From Candidatus Gastranaerophilales bacterium (lineage in GTDB: Bacteria; Cyanobacteriota; Vampirovibrionia; Gastranaerophilales; Gastranaerophilaceae): a stretch of 64,000 nucleotides of DNA. The DNA lies in the NCBI GenBank assembly GCA_910587375.1, contig CAJULR010000036.1:62001-126000 (forward strand), given 5' to 3'. Shown here piece after piece: positions 1-9,006 of the stretch. The position numbers and the translations under genes are program-made. The notes under the pieces are model-generated. The model was not told the origin of the DNA and searched no databases. It worked only from the letters and a program-made list of their open reading frames with translations. Numbering within the stretch: position 1 is the stretch's first letter; each line of letters starts with the position of its first letter.

Positions 1-84
1 CTCTTTGGGGCTAAATTCAAAACATTTTTCTACATTAATTAACGGCTAAAAAATGCCCAAAAACAAACTGACAGACAAAATAAA

Positions 85-789
85 ATGAGAATAAATCAAG
101 CAACTTTATATAATCTAAACCATCCAAACTTAAACAGCAGCACGCCCTCCTTTGAAAAAAAACTTGTTGAAAAAACAAACGTAAGAAAACCTTGGGGTGA
201 AGTCGAGCGTGTAAAAGTTGTAGAATATGACCCCAAAAACAAAAAAGACAGAAAACAAATAAACAATCTTTATCATAAAGACTGGGGCAGGCTTGCAAAA
301 TATATGTACAGTATTGCATATTCTTTTTCCCAAATGACAAAAGGCGGAGCCCCTGAAAAACCTATAAAACAGCAATATTTTGGAATTGAAGATAAATACA
401 GCAACACCCTTGCAATAGCACAGGTGCAAAGTTCAGACAAGGAACTTCGGCTTGGGAACTGGTTTTTCCCAAATTGCACCAAAATTACATATATCCAAAC
501 AAAGCCAAAAGAAATGTTTACATCGGACAGAAGAACTTATGAAGGGCTTGGAGAAACGTTAATTAAAGAAATTGTGCAAATTGCACAAGATGAAGGCAGA
601 AATTCTGTTATTCTTTATTCCACTAACGACAATTTCTGGAACAACAGCGGCTTTTTTAAACCCATCCCGGAAGCAAGAAAAGGCGGCTATAACATTATGC
701 GCCTTGAAAAAGAAGATTTTGACAACTATATAAAGTTTGTTAACAACAAAACAAGTTTCGAAAATCCATATTTAGACATTTATATGTAA
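85..789 (+). CDS. GNAT-like N-acetyltransferase
   Basis: Predicted 234-residue cytoplasmic protein. The C-terminal half looks like a GNAT fold: YEGLGETLIKEIVQIA (about residues 153-168) resembles the acetyl-CoA pyrophosphate-binding motif A, followed by a strand, then the NSVILYSTNDNFWNNSGFF segment typical of motif B. The first 60 residues are polar and resemble the variable N-termini of lineage-specific proteins elsewhere in the window. No Shine-Dalgarno sequence precedes the ATG. It converges with the ABC ATPase gene, leaving only three bases between stops. Substrate unknown. Confidence 0.6.
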   Translation: MRINQATLYNLNHPNLNSSTPSFEKKLVEKTNVRKPWGEVERVKVVEYDPKNKKDRKQINNLYHKDWGRLAKYMYSIAYSFSQMTKGGAPEKPIKQQYFGIEDKYSNTLAIAQVQSSDKELRLGNWFFPNCTKITYIQTKPKEMFTSDRRTYEGLGETLIKEIVQIAQDEGRNSVILYSTNDNFWNNSGFFKPIPEARKGGYNIMRLEKEDFDNYIKFVNNKTSFENPYLDIYM

Positions 790-792
790 AAC

Positions 793-1611
793 CTAATAAA
801 CTTTTGGAATAGACTCCAGCAAAAGCTTTGTATAGCTGTGTTTTGGCTTGTTGAAAATCTCTGTTGTTTCGCCCTCTTCCACAATTTCGCCCCGATACAT
901 AATTGCAACCCTTGTGCAGAGATATTTTACAACGTTTAAATCATGGGATACAAAAAGGTATGTGAGGTTGAATTTTTCCTTTAGGTCATTTAAAAGGTTT
1001 ATAATCTGTGCCTGAATGCTCACATCCAAAGCAGAAACAGGTTCGTCTGCAACAACAAATTCAGGCTTTAAAATAAGCGCCCTTGCAATTGCAATTCTTT
1101 GCCTTTGGCCGCCTGAAAATTCATGCGGAAAACGCCGCAGGTCATCCCCGTTTAAGCCTGTAAGGCTTATAATATTTTCAAGCACTTCAAGCCTTTTTTT
1201 CTTGTCCTTAACCCCGTTTATAATTAAAGGCTCCGTTAAAATTTCCTTTATTTTCATCTTGGGGTTCAGGCTTGAATAAGGATTTTGAAAAATAAGCCCG
1301 GTTTTTTTTCTAAATTCTCTAACATCCTGTTTTGAAAAGTTTTCAATATTCACACCGTCATACAAAATCTCGCCGCAGTTTATATTAAGAAGTTTTAAAA
1401 TGCAGTTTCCAAGGGTTGATTTCCCGCTTCCGGATTCTCCTACAAGGCCCACTATTTCGCCTCTTTTAATATTGAGGCTCACTCCTTTCAGGGCATAAAC
1501 AGGTTCTTTTTTAGGCTCAAAAAGCCCCGTTTTTGTGTCGAACGTTTTATGCACATTTTTTACTTCGATAAGATTTTGGTTTTTTTCAAAGTTTTCTTTG
1601 CAATTTTCCAT
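793..1611 (-). CDS. ABC transporter ATP-binding protein, OppF/DppF type
   Basis: 272-residue ATPase of the peptide/nickel transporter class. Walker A GESGSGKST, Q-loop FQNPYSSLNP, signature SGGQRQRIAIARAL, Walker B FVVADEPVSALD and H-loop VSHD are all present, and the end RHSYT-like segment (KPKHSYTKLLLESIP) is the usual OppF tail. It would energise import of oligopeptides or a similar solute at the inner membrane. No permease, binding protein or partner OppD gene lies nearby: upstream is the ArnT-like gene and downstream a convergent acetyltransferase. Partner subunits must be encoded elsewhere, or lie left of the window. Confidence 0.9.
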   Translation of the reverse strand: MENCKENFEKNQNLIEVKNVHKTFDTKTGLFEPKKEPVYALKGVSLNIKRGEIVGLVGESGSGKSTLGNCILKLLNINCGEILYDGVNIENFSKQDVREFRKKTGLIFQNPYSSLNPKMKIKEILTEPLIINGVKDKKKRLEVLENIISLTGLNGDDLRRFPHEFSGGQRQRIAIARALILKPEFVVADEPVSALDVSIQAQIINLLNDLKEKFNLTYLFVSHDLNVVKYLCTRVAIMYRGEIVEEGETTEIFNKPKHSYTKLLLESIPKVY

Positions 1612-1685
1612 ATTTTCTTTTGTAGCACATTTTTTAAACCTTTGCTATAGGTTAAATGTTCAACATTTTAAATTTTATGCGGCAT

Positions 1686-3416
1686 TTATTTCATATACAA
1701 TTCATATTTTATGCCATCTTCAAGCTTGCTAAAGCCTGTAAGAAATTCAGGTGCGTATTTTTTGTCCTTTTTTATAATTAAATACACAGGTGTTTTTTCT
1801 TTTTTGGCGGCAGAAACCACATCATTTAAGCTGTTATAGCCTGCATTATCAGTTTTTGTAATAAAATAAACCTTGTTTTTTGCGTTGTTTAAAATGCTGT
1901 ATTTCTCACTGAAACCAAGAGTTATAAGTTTTGAATCAGACACCATCTGTGCCCTGCCTGCAAAGGTTTCAAGCTCTGTTTGGCCAAAAGTTGTTGTGCA
2001 GCTTAAAATTTTTCCCGTTGCAATTATTGAAACACCAAGCATTAAAATAACGTTTGCAATGAATAAAAGGCTTCTGTTCTTTGAAATCAGGCAAAGAAGA
2101 GTAATTAAAGACATTATAATAAGCCAGGAAGCCGTTAACATTCTAAACCCGTCTGTGCCTTGTGCATAAGCCAGGCTGTTTCCCGTTAATATGCAGAGTG
2201 CAAATGCGCTCAAAAGCCCTAAAAGTATGAAAAATACGGCATTTACAATTGTTGAAATTTTAATTCCCTTTTCAAACTTATTATCAACAATATATCCCCA
2301 CCAATAATACCCCGCAACAAGCGCAAGTGCCGGGAATAGAGGCAAAATTAAAGCCGGAGATTTTGATGGAATAAAGCTGAAGAAAAGAAGAATTGAAAGA
2401 ACGTAAACTGCTGTAAATATGAAGAGTTTTCTATCGTTTGTATCATTTGAAAAAATTTGTCTTAAAGATTTTGTCGCCTTGTAATCTTTAATTAAAGATT
2501 TAACTCCCCTGATAAGGGCTGAGACGAAAGAAAATGTCCAGGGAAGAAGCCCTGCAAAAAGCACCGGGATATAGAATAAGAAAGACTGCTTTCTTCCAAC
2601 ACCCGAAGTTGGGGCTAAAAGGGCCTGAATAAGCGCACTTCCGCTTTCTTTATATACCAAAATGTGCCAAGGAAAGCTCACAAGGAGAAACACGATAAGC
2701 CCGGGGATTATATTTACAGGCTTTACAAGTTCTTTTGCACTATTTAGGGCAATAAATGTCAGTGCAATCACTATAACCGGCAAAATAAGCCCAAGAAGGC
2801 CGTTTTGGAGAACTGAAAGCCCCATAAAAAAGTATGAAACATACCAAAAATATTTCTTATTTTCTTCTTTAACATTAAAAAGTGTTATAACAGCGCAATA
2901 TATAGCGCCCGTTGTAAGAACAGTAAAACCAATATCTATAGTCGCAAGGTGTGAAAAAAGCCCGACAAGAACGGTGGACAATAAAACCATGGCTGAAATC
3001 AGGCCGTAAATTTTAGACCCCAAAGCCTTTTTGCCAAAGAAATATGTTCCAAAAACCATTAAAAATGACATAACTGCAACAGGAAGCCTTGAAGCAAATT
3101 CGTCGGTATTCCCTAAAAGCTTATAAGAAAAGACTGTAAGCCAATAGAAGAGAGGAGGTTTTTCAAGAAAAGCTTCAAAATTAAGGTGCGGTGTAATAAA
3201 ATTCCCACTAAAAAACATTGCACGAGCAATATTTACATACCTTGTTTCGTCAATGTCAATGAGCCTGTAGTTTCCAAGGTTCAAAAAAAGGAATAAATAT
3301 CCGAACAACAAAAGGGCCAAAATGCAAAAAATGTTTGCGTGTTTTGTGATGAAATCTTTCATCGCTTTTAAGGCCTCAAGAGTTTTTTGAGCCTTGTTAA
3401 GGGAATTATCTGCCAC
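1686..3416 (-). CDS. ArnT-like glycosyltransferase family 39 membrane protein
   Basis: 576-residue polytopic membrane protein. The N-terminal loop after the first membrane segment carries the PMT/ArnT features: IDIDETRYVNIARAMFFSGN (DE pair proposed as catalytic) and FLEKPPLFYWL. About a dozen hydrophobic segments follow, then a soluble C-terminal domain from about residue 480. Family members transfer a sugar from a lipid-linked donor to lipid A or to protein in the periplasm. Start is GTG, supported by the strong AAGGAGGA four bases upstream. It follows the phosphoesterase gene by ten bases, so the two are probably cotranscribed. Confidence 0.8.
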   Translation of the reverse strand: MADNSLNKAQKTLEALKAMKDFITKHANIFCILALLLFGYLFLFLNLGNYRLIDIDETRYVNIARAMFFSGNFITPHLNFEAFLEKPPLFYWLTVFSYKLLGNTDEFASRLPVAVMSFLMVFGTYFFGKKALGSKIYGLISAMVLLSTVLVGLFSHLATIDIGFTVLTTGAIYCAVITLFNVKEENKKYFWYVSYFFMGLSVLQNGLLGLILPVIVIALTFIALNSAKELVKPVNIIPGLIVFLLVSFPWHILVYKESGSALIQALLAPTSGVGRKQSFLFYIPVLFAGLLPWTFSFVSALIRGVKSLIKDYKATKSLRQIFSNDTNDRKLFIFTAVYVLSILLFFSFIPSKSPALILPLFPALALVAGYYWWGYIVDNKFEKGIKISTIVNAVFFILLGLLSAFALCILTGNSLAYAQGTDGFRMLTASWLIIMSLITLLCLISKNRSLLFIANVILMLGVSIIATGKILSCTTTFGQTELETFAGRAQMVSDSKLITLGFSEKYSILNNAKNKVYFITKTDNAGYNSLNDVVSAAKKEKTPVYLIIKKDKKYAPEFLTGFSKLEDGIKYELYMK

Positions 3417-3426
3417 GTTATCCTCC

Positions 3427-4257
3427 TTATTCTACGCTTATTGTTTTTGTTTTAATTAAAATTTCTTCACCGGAAGCCCCGCCCAAAGCTCCATCTATAG
3501 TCTTTATATTCACCACCTTATATTCACCCGCCGAAGCCAAAGAAGGCACGCTTATATGCCTTATGCCGTTTTCATCTTCGCCTTCAAAATCTTTATTTAT
3601 GTGGCCTGAAATTACGGCTTTTATGTTCTTATATTTTGATAAAAGTCTTGTATATGGCTCCGGGTTATACAGCGTGTCATTTTCTTTTTTCCCGACAAAT
3701 GCCGGAAAATGTTGAATTAGGATAACATTTTGGTTTTTATTTTTTTCTAAAGTATTTTCAAGCCAAATAAGTTCTTTATCTTTAAAATACCCTTTTGGCA
3801 TTGGAACTGTTTCATTTACGCCGTCTAAAAAGATGAACAAAAAACCGTCCAGTTTTTTAGTGCAGGGTAATTTTGAAATTCTATTTTTTGAATATTTATT
3901 TAAAACTTTGTAATATTCTTTCTTGTCAAGGTCCTTAACCCTTTGAATGTCACGGTTTCCAACGGTTGCATAAACAGGCCTTTTAATTTTGTTTATAATT
4001 TTGCCAAACATTACAATGTCATATCTGTCTGCTTTTGAAACGTTGTTTCCAAGAAAAATTACAAACTTGCTTCCTGATTTATTAATATCATCCTTTGCAT
4101 AAAGAAGCTTTTGAATAGATGGGGTCATAGAATTATCTTTTGAATCTCTTTTTATGTTTGTATCAGAGATGACAGTAAATGTTGTTTCTGCGCAAAACGC
4201 CGCAGATTGAAAAACAAAGATAAACCCTAATAAGAAAAGTAGTTTAAAAAGTTTCAT
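3427..4257 (-). CDS. Secreted calcineurin-like metallophosphoesterase
   Basis: 276 residues with an N-terminal signal peptide (hydrophobic run ending about AAFCAE). Metallophosphoesterase motifs in order: VISDTNI (first Asp), a modified GNN in place of GD, GNRD (GNHD box), IQHFP and SGHINKDF. The GNHD histidine is arginine and GDxxD is GNNVSKAD, so metal ligation is non-standard. On the minus strand a TATAAT box (4265-4270) lies seven bases before the ATG, so the message is probably leaderless. It heads a three-gene minus-strand run with the ArnT-like and ABC ATPase genes, suggesting an envelope role. Confidence 0.75.
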   Translation of the reverse strand: MKLFKLLFLLGFIFVFQSAAFCAETTFTVISDTNIKRDSKDNSMTPSIQKLLYAKDDINKSGSKFVIFLGNNVSKADRYDIVMFGKIINKIKRPVYATVGNRDIQRVKDLDKKEYYKVLNKYSKNRISKLPCTKKLDGFLFIFLDGVNETVPMPKGYFKDKELIWLENTLEKNKNQNVILIQHFPAFVGKKENDTLYNPEPYTRLLSKYKNIKAVISGHINKDFEGEDENGIRHISVPSLASAGEYKVVNIKTIDGALGGASGEEILIKTKTISVE

Positions 4258-4378
4258 ATCGCTTATTATACACTAATTTTTAAGATAATGGAAACATAAT
4301 TAATTTTTAAACGTCAAATGAAATACAAAGCTGAAATTTTAGGGTTGTTTTAAAAAAAGGGAATTGGGAGAAAAAAGG

Positions 4379-5338
4379 ATGAAAAACAGCGCGTTAAATA
4401 AAAACGTTTATTTTGACGAGTATGAATATTTAAATTATATGGAGCAAAACCACGAAGAAGAGGAAGAAAGCGAAGATGTAAGAACTTTTAATACAATTGC
4501 AAATAAAGACGAAATTTTACAAATGTATTTAAAGGACATCGGAAAAGTAAAGCTTTTAAACCGCACAAATGAAACAGTGATAGGGCGTGCAATTAAAGAA
4601 GGGACAAAAAAAGAGGCTAAAATTGCAAGAAAAAAGCTCATCCAGGCAAATTTAAGGCTTGTTGTTTCAATCGCAAAAAAATATACAGGCCAGGGCATTC
4701 TTTTTATGGACCTTGTGCAGGAAGGCTCTTTAGGGCTAATTAAGGCGGCAGAAAGGTTTGATTATACAAAGGGTTTTAAATTTTCAACCTATGCAACCTG
4801 GTGGATAAAACAGACAATTATTCGAGCCATTGCAAACAATTCAAGAACAATAAGAATTCCTGTTCATATGAGCGATAAAATCCGCCTTTTAAAAAGGGCA
4901 ATAGTAAAGCTTAGTGTGGATTTAGGCAGAGAACCTGATGATTTTGAACTTGCAGAATATTTAAAAATTGATGTTAAAAAGGTAAAAAGCACTAAAAAGG
5001 CAATGATAAAAGAGCCTGTAAGCCTTGATACACCAGTGGCACAAGACCTTTGCCTTGAAGATTATATTAAAGATGACATTGGAAAAATGCCCGATGTCCA
5101 GGTGGAAAAGGAGTTTCTATACAAAGATATTATAAAAGCGCTTGATATTCTATCTGAAAAAGAAAGGTTTATTTTAATTAACCGTTTCGGACTTTTAGGA
5201 AGAAAAACAAAGACGCTTGAAGAGTTGGGAAAAATTTTAGGATTTTCAAAAGAGAGAATAAGGCAAATAGAAGGGGAGGCATTAAAAAAACTAAGAAAAG
5301 CGGATAAAGTCTGCGAATTAAAAAATTATCTTACATAA
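4379..5338 (+). CDS. RNA polymerase sigma-70 family factor (RpoD/SigA-like)
   Basis: About 319 residues. Region 1.2 (DEILQMYLKDIGKVKLL), region 2 with NLRLVVSIAKKYTGQGILFMDLVQEGSLGLIKAAERFDY and KFSTYATWWIKQTIIRAI (core binding and -10 recognition), region 3, and region 4 helix-turn-helix (TLEELGKILGFSKERIRQIEGEALKKLR) are complete. There is no long region 1.1. An in-frame TTG exists at 4364, but GGGAG at 4366-4370 sits eight bases before the ATG at 4379, which fixes the start. Whether it is the primary or a group 2 factor cannot be told here. A terminator follows the gene. Confidence 0.92.
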   Translation: MKNSALNKNVYFDEYEYLNYMEQNHEEEEESEDVRTFNTIANKDEILQMYLKDIGKVKLLNRTNETVIGRAIKEGTKKEAKIARKKLIQANLRLVVSIAKKYTGQGILFMDLVQEGSLGLIKAAERFDYTKGFKFSTYATWWIKQTIIRAIANNSRTIRIPVHMSDKIRLLKRAIVKLSVDLGREPDDFELAEYLKIDVKKVKSTKKAMIKEPVSLDTPVAQDLCLEDYIKDDIGKMPDVQVEKEFLYKDIIKALDILSEKERFILINRFGLLGRKTKTLEELGKILGFSKERIRQIEGEALKKLRKADKVCELKNYLT

Positions 5339-5392
5339 CACTACTTTTTTTATGACAATATAAACAACTAATTATAAATATCTGTAACTGTT

Positions 5393-5432
5393 AAGCTGCC
5401 CATTGTTAAAACATTAAAGGCAGCTTTCTTTT
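5393..5432 (+). terminator. Rho-independent terminator of the sigma factor gene
   Basis: Perfect 8-base arms AAGCTGCC (5393-5400) and GGCAGCTT (5419-5426) followed by a T-rich run. It sits 55 bases after the sigma gene stop and just before the convergent U32-like gene. Confidence 0.75.
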
Positions 5433-5435
5433 TGC

Positions 5436-7121
5436 CTAAAAATTCCTGACAGCACAAAGGAAATTTTTCAAAATCTTTGGCAGCAAGGGCGAGTGGATTG
5501 CAAGAAAATCAATCACAAATTCATTTATCCCAACCTCTTGATAATGCGGGATTTTGTCAAAATTTTGTTCAACATCTGCTTCAAACATATGCATTTTGCA
5601 AAAACCATCCACAACAAAAGGCAGGATTTTATTCAAAGAAGGATCTTTAACAGACCAATGGCCTTTATGGCAAGGGGCAGAGCACATAAGCCTTGATACA
5701 ACTGCAGAGTTACAATTCAAAGGGCAAAGGCCAAGGCTTTCCACCCTTCTGCCGCCTGCAATCTGAATTTTTCTTGTTCTTATTATCTTTTTTGTTTTTT
5801 TAATACATTTTATAATATTTTCTTCATCCCCAAGCGCCGAAAAATCAAGCGCGTCAATAGGATTTAGGTTTGACAAACATTTAATTGAATAACTGTTCAA
5901 AAGGTTTATCCCGCCGCCAATTTCAACAGGCACAGCCTGAAATTCAGGGTCATTCATTTTTGCCCAGAAAAACCCGATATTATTTATTACAATAGTTTTT
6001 GGCTTTGGCTCCGTAAAACACAGCATTTTCACGGTTTCATACACCCTTTCAAAATCTCTTTCGATTAAAATCCTTGGTGTTGAAATATTAAGCCCCATAT
6101 TAAATTCTGCACAAAAATCTCTTGCACGGTTCACCAATTCTTCAAAAGGAATGGTGGATAAATCCACAGTAGACGCCACTTCGCCATATTCAATCGAATT
6201 TACCGGGTTAAACCCTGTCTTTTTTATAAACTTTCGAAGCTCTTTAAACTGCTCCAAACTTGACAGGCGCAGGTTTAATTTTGGCAGTTTTAATTTTGAA
6301 TAGTCAAAATCTTTATCTGTCCTTTTACATTTTATTTTCCAGTCATATTTTTGGATATAATTTGCAAATTTGAAGTCTTCCCCTGTCGCAGAAACAATTT
6401 CGCCTGAAAAATGACTTGTTTTATAAAAGCTTTTTCTAACATGTTTAAAGGGCAGTTTTTGCTCCTTAAACATTTTTGGCTTATCAAGAATTTTTTCAAT
6501 AAGCTTAATTCCGTTTAAAATCTCATCAGAAGTTGAAAATTTGCCCTTAATTACAACATAGCTTATTGCCTTTGATTTTATAAGATCGTCCGCAAAATAT
6601 GGAAGATTATCTGTATCGACTGCAAGTGGAATTTTAGCGTATTTACTGATTTTTTCAATGTTTTTAAGGTAAACTTCTTCTGTAATAATTAATCCGTCAA
6701 TTTTATGAAACATCTCCATAAATTCAACGCCTGAAAGGTTATGAATGTCAAAATAAGAGTCAATTATAACCTTAAAAGGCAAATCCATCGTTTTTATGAT
6801 TTCTAAAATTCCGTAAGAATTTACAAAAATGCCGTCAATTTCTGTTGTAGTTAAAAATTCTATAAATTTTTTCGTAATTGTAACATCTTCTTCTGTTATA
6901 GAATGTTTAAAATTTACATAAATTTTAGAGCCTGTTTTTTTTGCTGCGTCAATATATTCACTTATGTATTCAAATGTTCCGCCAGGGCCGTTTGGGCCTT
7001 CAGGGGTGTTTTTCATAAAGCGGTGATGATAAACATAAAACTCCCTGCATTTCACCTTTTTTGTAAAATTCAAAATGTCTTCAGGCCGCTTTATGGGCGA
7101 TACAACAAAAATCTCTTTCAT
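5436..7121 (-). CDS. U32-peptidase-like protein
   Basis: 561 residues. Two TIM-barrel-like halves can be traced. The C-terminal part has a cysteine-rich stretch (GLCPLNCNSAVVSRLMCSAPC) followed by ILPFVVDGFCKMHMFEA and VGINEFVIDF, which resemble the FPVVTDEYCRxHL...GVxxxRID end of U32 proteins. Family members act as collagenase-like peptidases or in RNA and ubiquinone hydroxylation, often through an iron-sulfur cluster. The classical U32 signature (E-x-F-x2-G-A) is not obvious, so the exact function is open. It is transcribed alone, convergent to the sigma gene. Confidence 0.55.
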   Translation of the reverse strand: MKEIFVVSPIKRPEDILNFTKKVKCREFYVYHHRFMKNTPEGPNGPGGTFEYISEYIDAAKKTGSKIYVNFKHSITEEDVTITKKFIEFLTTTEIDGIFVNSYGILEIIKTMDLPFKVIIDSYFDIHNLSGVEFMEMFHKIDGLIITEEVYLKNIEKISKYAKIPLAVDTDNLPYFADDLIKSKAISYVVIKGKFSTSDEILNGIKLIEKILDKPKMFKEQKLPFKHVRKSFYKTSHFSGEIVSATGEDFKFANYIQKYDWKIKCKRTDKDFDYSKLKLPKLNLRLSSLEQFKELRKFIKKTGFNPVNSIEYGEVASTVDLSTIPFEELVNRARDFCAEFNMGLNISTPRILIERDFERVYETVKMLCFTEPKPKTIVINNIGFFWAKMNDPEFQAVPVEIGGGINLLNSYSIKCLSNLNPIDALDFSALGDEENIIKCIKKTKKIIRTRKIQIAGGRRVESLGLCPLNCNSAVVSRLMCSAPCHKGHWSVKDPSLNKILPFVVDGFCKMHMFEADVEQNFDKIPHYQEVGINEFVIDFLAIHSPLLPKILKNFLCAVRNF

Positions 7122-7187
7122 AAATCTATCCTATAAATTTACACACCCAAAGTCAAGGAAGAAAAGTTAAATTTCTTAATACTATGA

Positions 7188-7215
7188 TTGAAAATTCAAG
7201 AAAATACGTTAAAAT
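7188..7215 (+). promoter_or_regulatory. Promoter of antisense RNA 1
   Basis: TTGAAA (7188-7193), 16-base spacer, TAAAAT (7210-7215). The spacing and -35 box match the ssrA promoter in this window. It reads toward the small hydrophobic ORF on the other strand. Confidence 0.6.
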
Positions 7216-7221
7216 GAGAAT

Positions 7222-7318
7222 ACAGGCAAGGGTGGCAACAACACCCAAACCCGTAAGCCCTAATTAAAGGACTTTGAGAGCTAGAACTATTGTTAATATT
7301 AACAATAGTTCTTCTTTG
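7222..7318 (+). ncRNA. Candidate antitoxin RNA 1 (antisense to small hydrophobic ORF)
   Basis: Estimated 95-base RNA. It starts just after the promoter at 7188-7215, has a 5' hairpin (GGGTG 7230-7234 with CACCC 7242-7246) and ends in a 15-bp perfect hairpin at 7283-7312 followed by a weak TTCTTCTTT run. The end hairpin lies inside the opposing peptide gene. Its early sequence AGGGTGGCA recurs in antisense RNA 2. Ends are estimates. Confidence 0.5.
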
Positions 7319-7335
7319 CTAATTTCAACTAACAT
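7264..7335 (-). CDS. Small hydrophobic peptide, candidate type I toxin 1
   Basis: 23 codons starting MLVEISKEELLL and ending in a leucine/isoleucine/valine-rich membrane helix (LTIVLALKVL). GAAAGGAGG lies five bases before the ATG, far stronger than most ribosome binding sites here. The site is in the loop of a 12-bp stem (7321-7332 with 7346-7357, one mismatch), so translation is likely structure-controlled. The coding strand also holds the long palindrome that would terminate the opposing RNA. It resembles, in size and layout, membrane-acting toxins of type I systems (Fst, Ibs, AapA), but no sequence match is recognised. Confidence 0.55.
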   Translation of the reverse strand: MLVEISKEELLLILTIVLALKVL

Positions 7336-7399
7336 TTAACCTCCTTTCGTTAGCTGAAATGTTTTGTTGAAATTTTCTACCTGTATTCTCATTTTAATG

Positions 7400-7444
7400 T
7401 TCAACAATAATGCCCGTTGAATTCATACAGGGCATTATTGAACA
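7400..7444. repeat. Long hairpin after the 434-residue gene
   Basis: Inverted repeat with arms CAATAATGCCC and GGGCATTATTG plus flanking GTTCAA/TTGAAC. It lies between the stop of the minus-strand membrane protein gene and peptide locus 1, and may end the former's transcript, although no T run follows. Confidence 0.5.
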
Positions 7445-7465
7445 TAATACAACACCTTATAAATC

Positions 7466-8770
7466 TTAAACACCTATTTTTGGACGATTATTTTTGCCAT
7501 CTGCAATATTAGCGCCATTCACACTATGGGAGGGTTTTCCATTATTCCTATACCCTATTCCTGCGCGATAACCGGAGATGGTATACATTAAAGGAAGCAT
7601 GGGCTCAATCCACTTAAACCCAGATAATACACCTGCTGTTGCAATATCATCCGTATGAAGCGCCATATCCAAAAGTTCCGGTTTCCTTTCATCGTAAAGC
7701 CCTTTATGCCCCATATGTCCGTCAAATCCGCTATGACGCCCTTTTTTATGGTGCAATTTATAATCATCAGACCTTAAATTTCTGCCCGTTGGCATTTTAA
7801 AAGTTTCAAAACCCTTATATTTTGATGTAAATGTGTTTAAACTGTCCGCTAAATATGGGTTCCAGCTTTGTTTTGCCGCCACATTTCCCCCTTTGTCAAA
7901 AATGGGGTCCAAAATTTTCTTTCCGATAAAGTTTGCAACAAGGCTTCCGCCCATAATTCCCGTCACAAAAATGCCGCCCATAATAATTAAAAGTTTTTGT
8001 ATGGGGCTTAAAGACTTAATCACACCTGCTTTTTGAAGCCTTTCTGCCCCAAAAAGCGCCCCTGCGGCCCCAACGTTGCACATAAAAATATTCGCCAAAA
8101 ATTGATACGCCCCTTCTTTTATCTTGTGTGATGTGGATTTTGGCGTATTTTCACCCGTAATTTTTTCCGCCGCAATTCCGCTTAAAACCCCTGCTGCAAC
8201 CGGTGCAAGCCCTAAAACAGAAAGCCTCCCTGTTTCTTCAAAAATCTCGCGGGCAGATAAATCCTCTTTTTTTGAAAAAAGTGCCTCTAAAAGCTCCTCT
8301 TTGCCTTTGAAATCCGCCCTTTTACCCCCTGGAGCATTTGCGCCCATATCTAAAAGTACGTTTGTATCTTTAACATTCAAAAGCCCCGTCTTTGCTTTGC
8401 CCAACACCCTTAAAACATCATCAGAAACCGTATTATTCTTTAAAAATTCATCCACAGCGGCCCTTTGGGTATTTAAAATTTCATCCTTTCCTTTTACATT
8501 CACAAGGCCCTTTAAAATCTGCTTTCCGCCTTTGCCTGCAGTGCCCGGAGTTTTAAGCCCAAACGCGCTGATTAAAGAAGTCCCGACAACCGTGCTTAAA
8601 ATTACCGCATTTTTTATCCCCCTGTTTTTCCTTTCTTCCTTTGGGGCTTTAAATGTATCATAAATTCCAAAGGCAAGAGCCGCGCCCCCCAAGAGTTTTG
8701 GGGTTTTATCCTTAAGTTTACTTATTAAAAGCGGCTGGTCTAAGGCTTTTCCTATGGCAGAAATGTTCAT
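7466..8770 (-). CDS. Lineage-specific membrane protein of unknown function
   Basis: 434 residues, not recognised. It has several hydrophobic segments: about residues 25-42 (LLGGAALAFGIYDTF), 55-72, 187-207 (LAPVAAGVLSGIAAEKI), 225-245 (NVGAAGALFGAERL) and 262-290 (LLIIMGGIFVTGIMGGSLVANFIG). The C-terminal 140 residues are polar, with HKKGRHSGFDGHMGHKGLYDERKPELL rich in His and Gly, ending in LPLMYTISGYRAGIGYRNNGK. A start SD (AGGA, 7 bases upstream) supports the ATG. A consensus promoter lies about 115 bases upstream. Similar multi-helix proteins of this style are common hypothetical proteins in gut melainabacteria (inference). Confidence 0.75.
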   Translation of the reverse strand: MNISAIGKALDQPLLISKLKDKTPKLLGGAALAFGIYDTFKAPKEERKNRGIKNAVILSTVVGTSLISAFGLKTPGTAGKGGKQILKGLVNVKGKDEILNTQRAAVDEFLKNNTVSDDVLRVLGKAKTGLLNVKDTNVLLDMGANAPGGKRADFKGKEELLEALFSKKEDLSAREIFEETGRLSVLGLAPVAAGVLSGIAAEKITGENTPKSTSHKIKEGAYQFLANIFMCNVGAAGALFGAERLQKAGVIKSLSPIQKLLIIMGGIFVTGIMGGSLVANFIGKKILDPIFDKGGNVAAKQSWNPYLADSLNTFTSKYKGFETFKMPTGRNLRSDDYKLHHKKGRHSGFDGHMGHKGLYDERKPELLDMALHTDDIATAGVLSGFKWIEPMLPLMYTISGYRAGIGYRNNGKPSHSVNGANIADGKNNRPKIGV

Positions 8771-8883
8771 AAAATTTTCCTATATAGTGTAAAAAATTTT
8801 CATTGCAAATTTCCCCTGTAAAATGCCCATATTAAGGCCAATTTAAGGGTTACATTTTTGTTAGCTTCAACTAACAATACACA

Positions 8884-8911
8884 ATTATAAGTATTTAAAA
8901 AAGTTTGTCAA
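8884..8911 (-). promoter_or_regulatory. Consensus sigma-70 promoter of the 434-residue membrane protein
   Basis: On the minus strand, TTGACA (8911-8906), 16-base spacer, TATAAT (8889-8884). The leader of about 110 bases begins with a short hairpin GTTAG...CTAAC (8861-8876) whose sequence resembles the stem around the SD of peptide locus 1. Confidence 0.75.
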
Positions 8912-9006
8912 CCCTAACAATGAATAAAAATTCCTTCGCCCTGCCTGCCGCGCAAAAATCACAGGCAAAATCACCCATAAAAAACTGTAAAATCAATAAA
9001 TAAAGC

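Larger units (their letters stand above)
7209..7397. repeat. 18-bp perfect inverted repeat framing toxin-antitoxin-like locus 1
   Basis: TTAAAATGAGAATACAGG occurs at 7209-7226 on the plus strand and, as its exact complement, at 7380-7397. The arms contain the -10 region and transcript start of the antisense RNA on one side and the leader of the peptide mRNA on the other. Both transcripts would therefore begin alike, and a full-length peptide mRNA could pair its 5' end with its 3' end. Confidence 0.85.
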
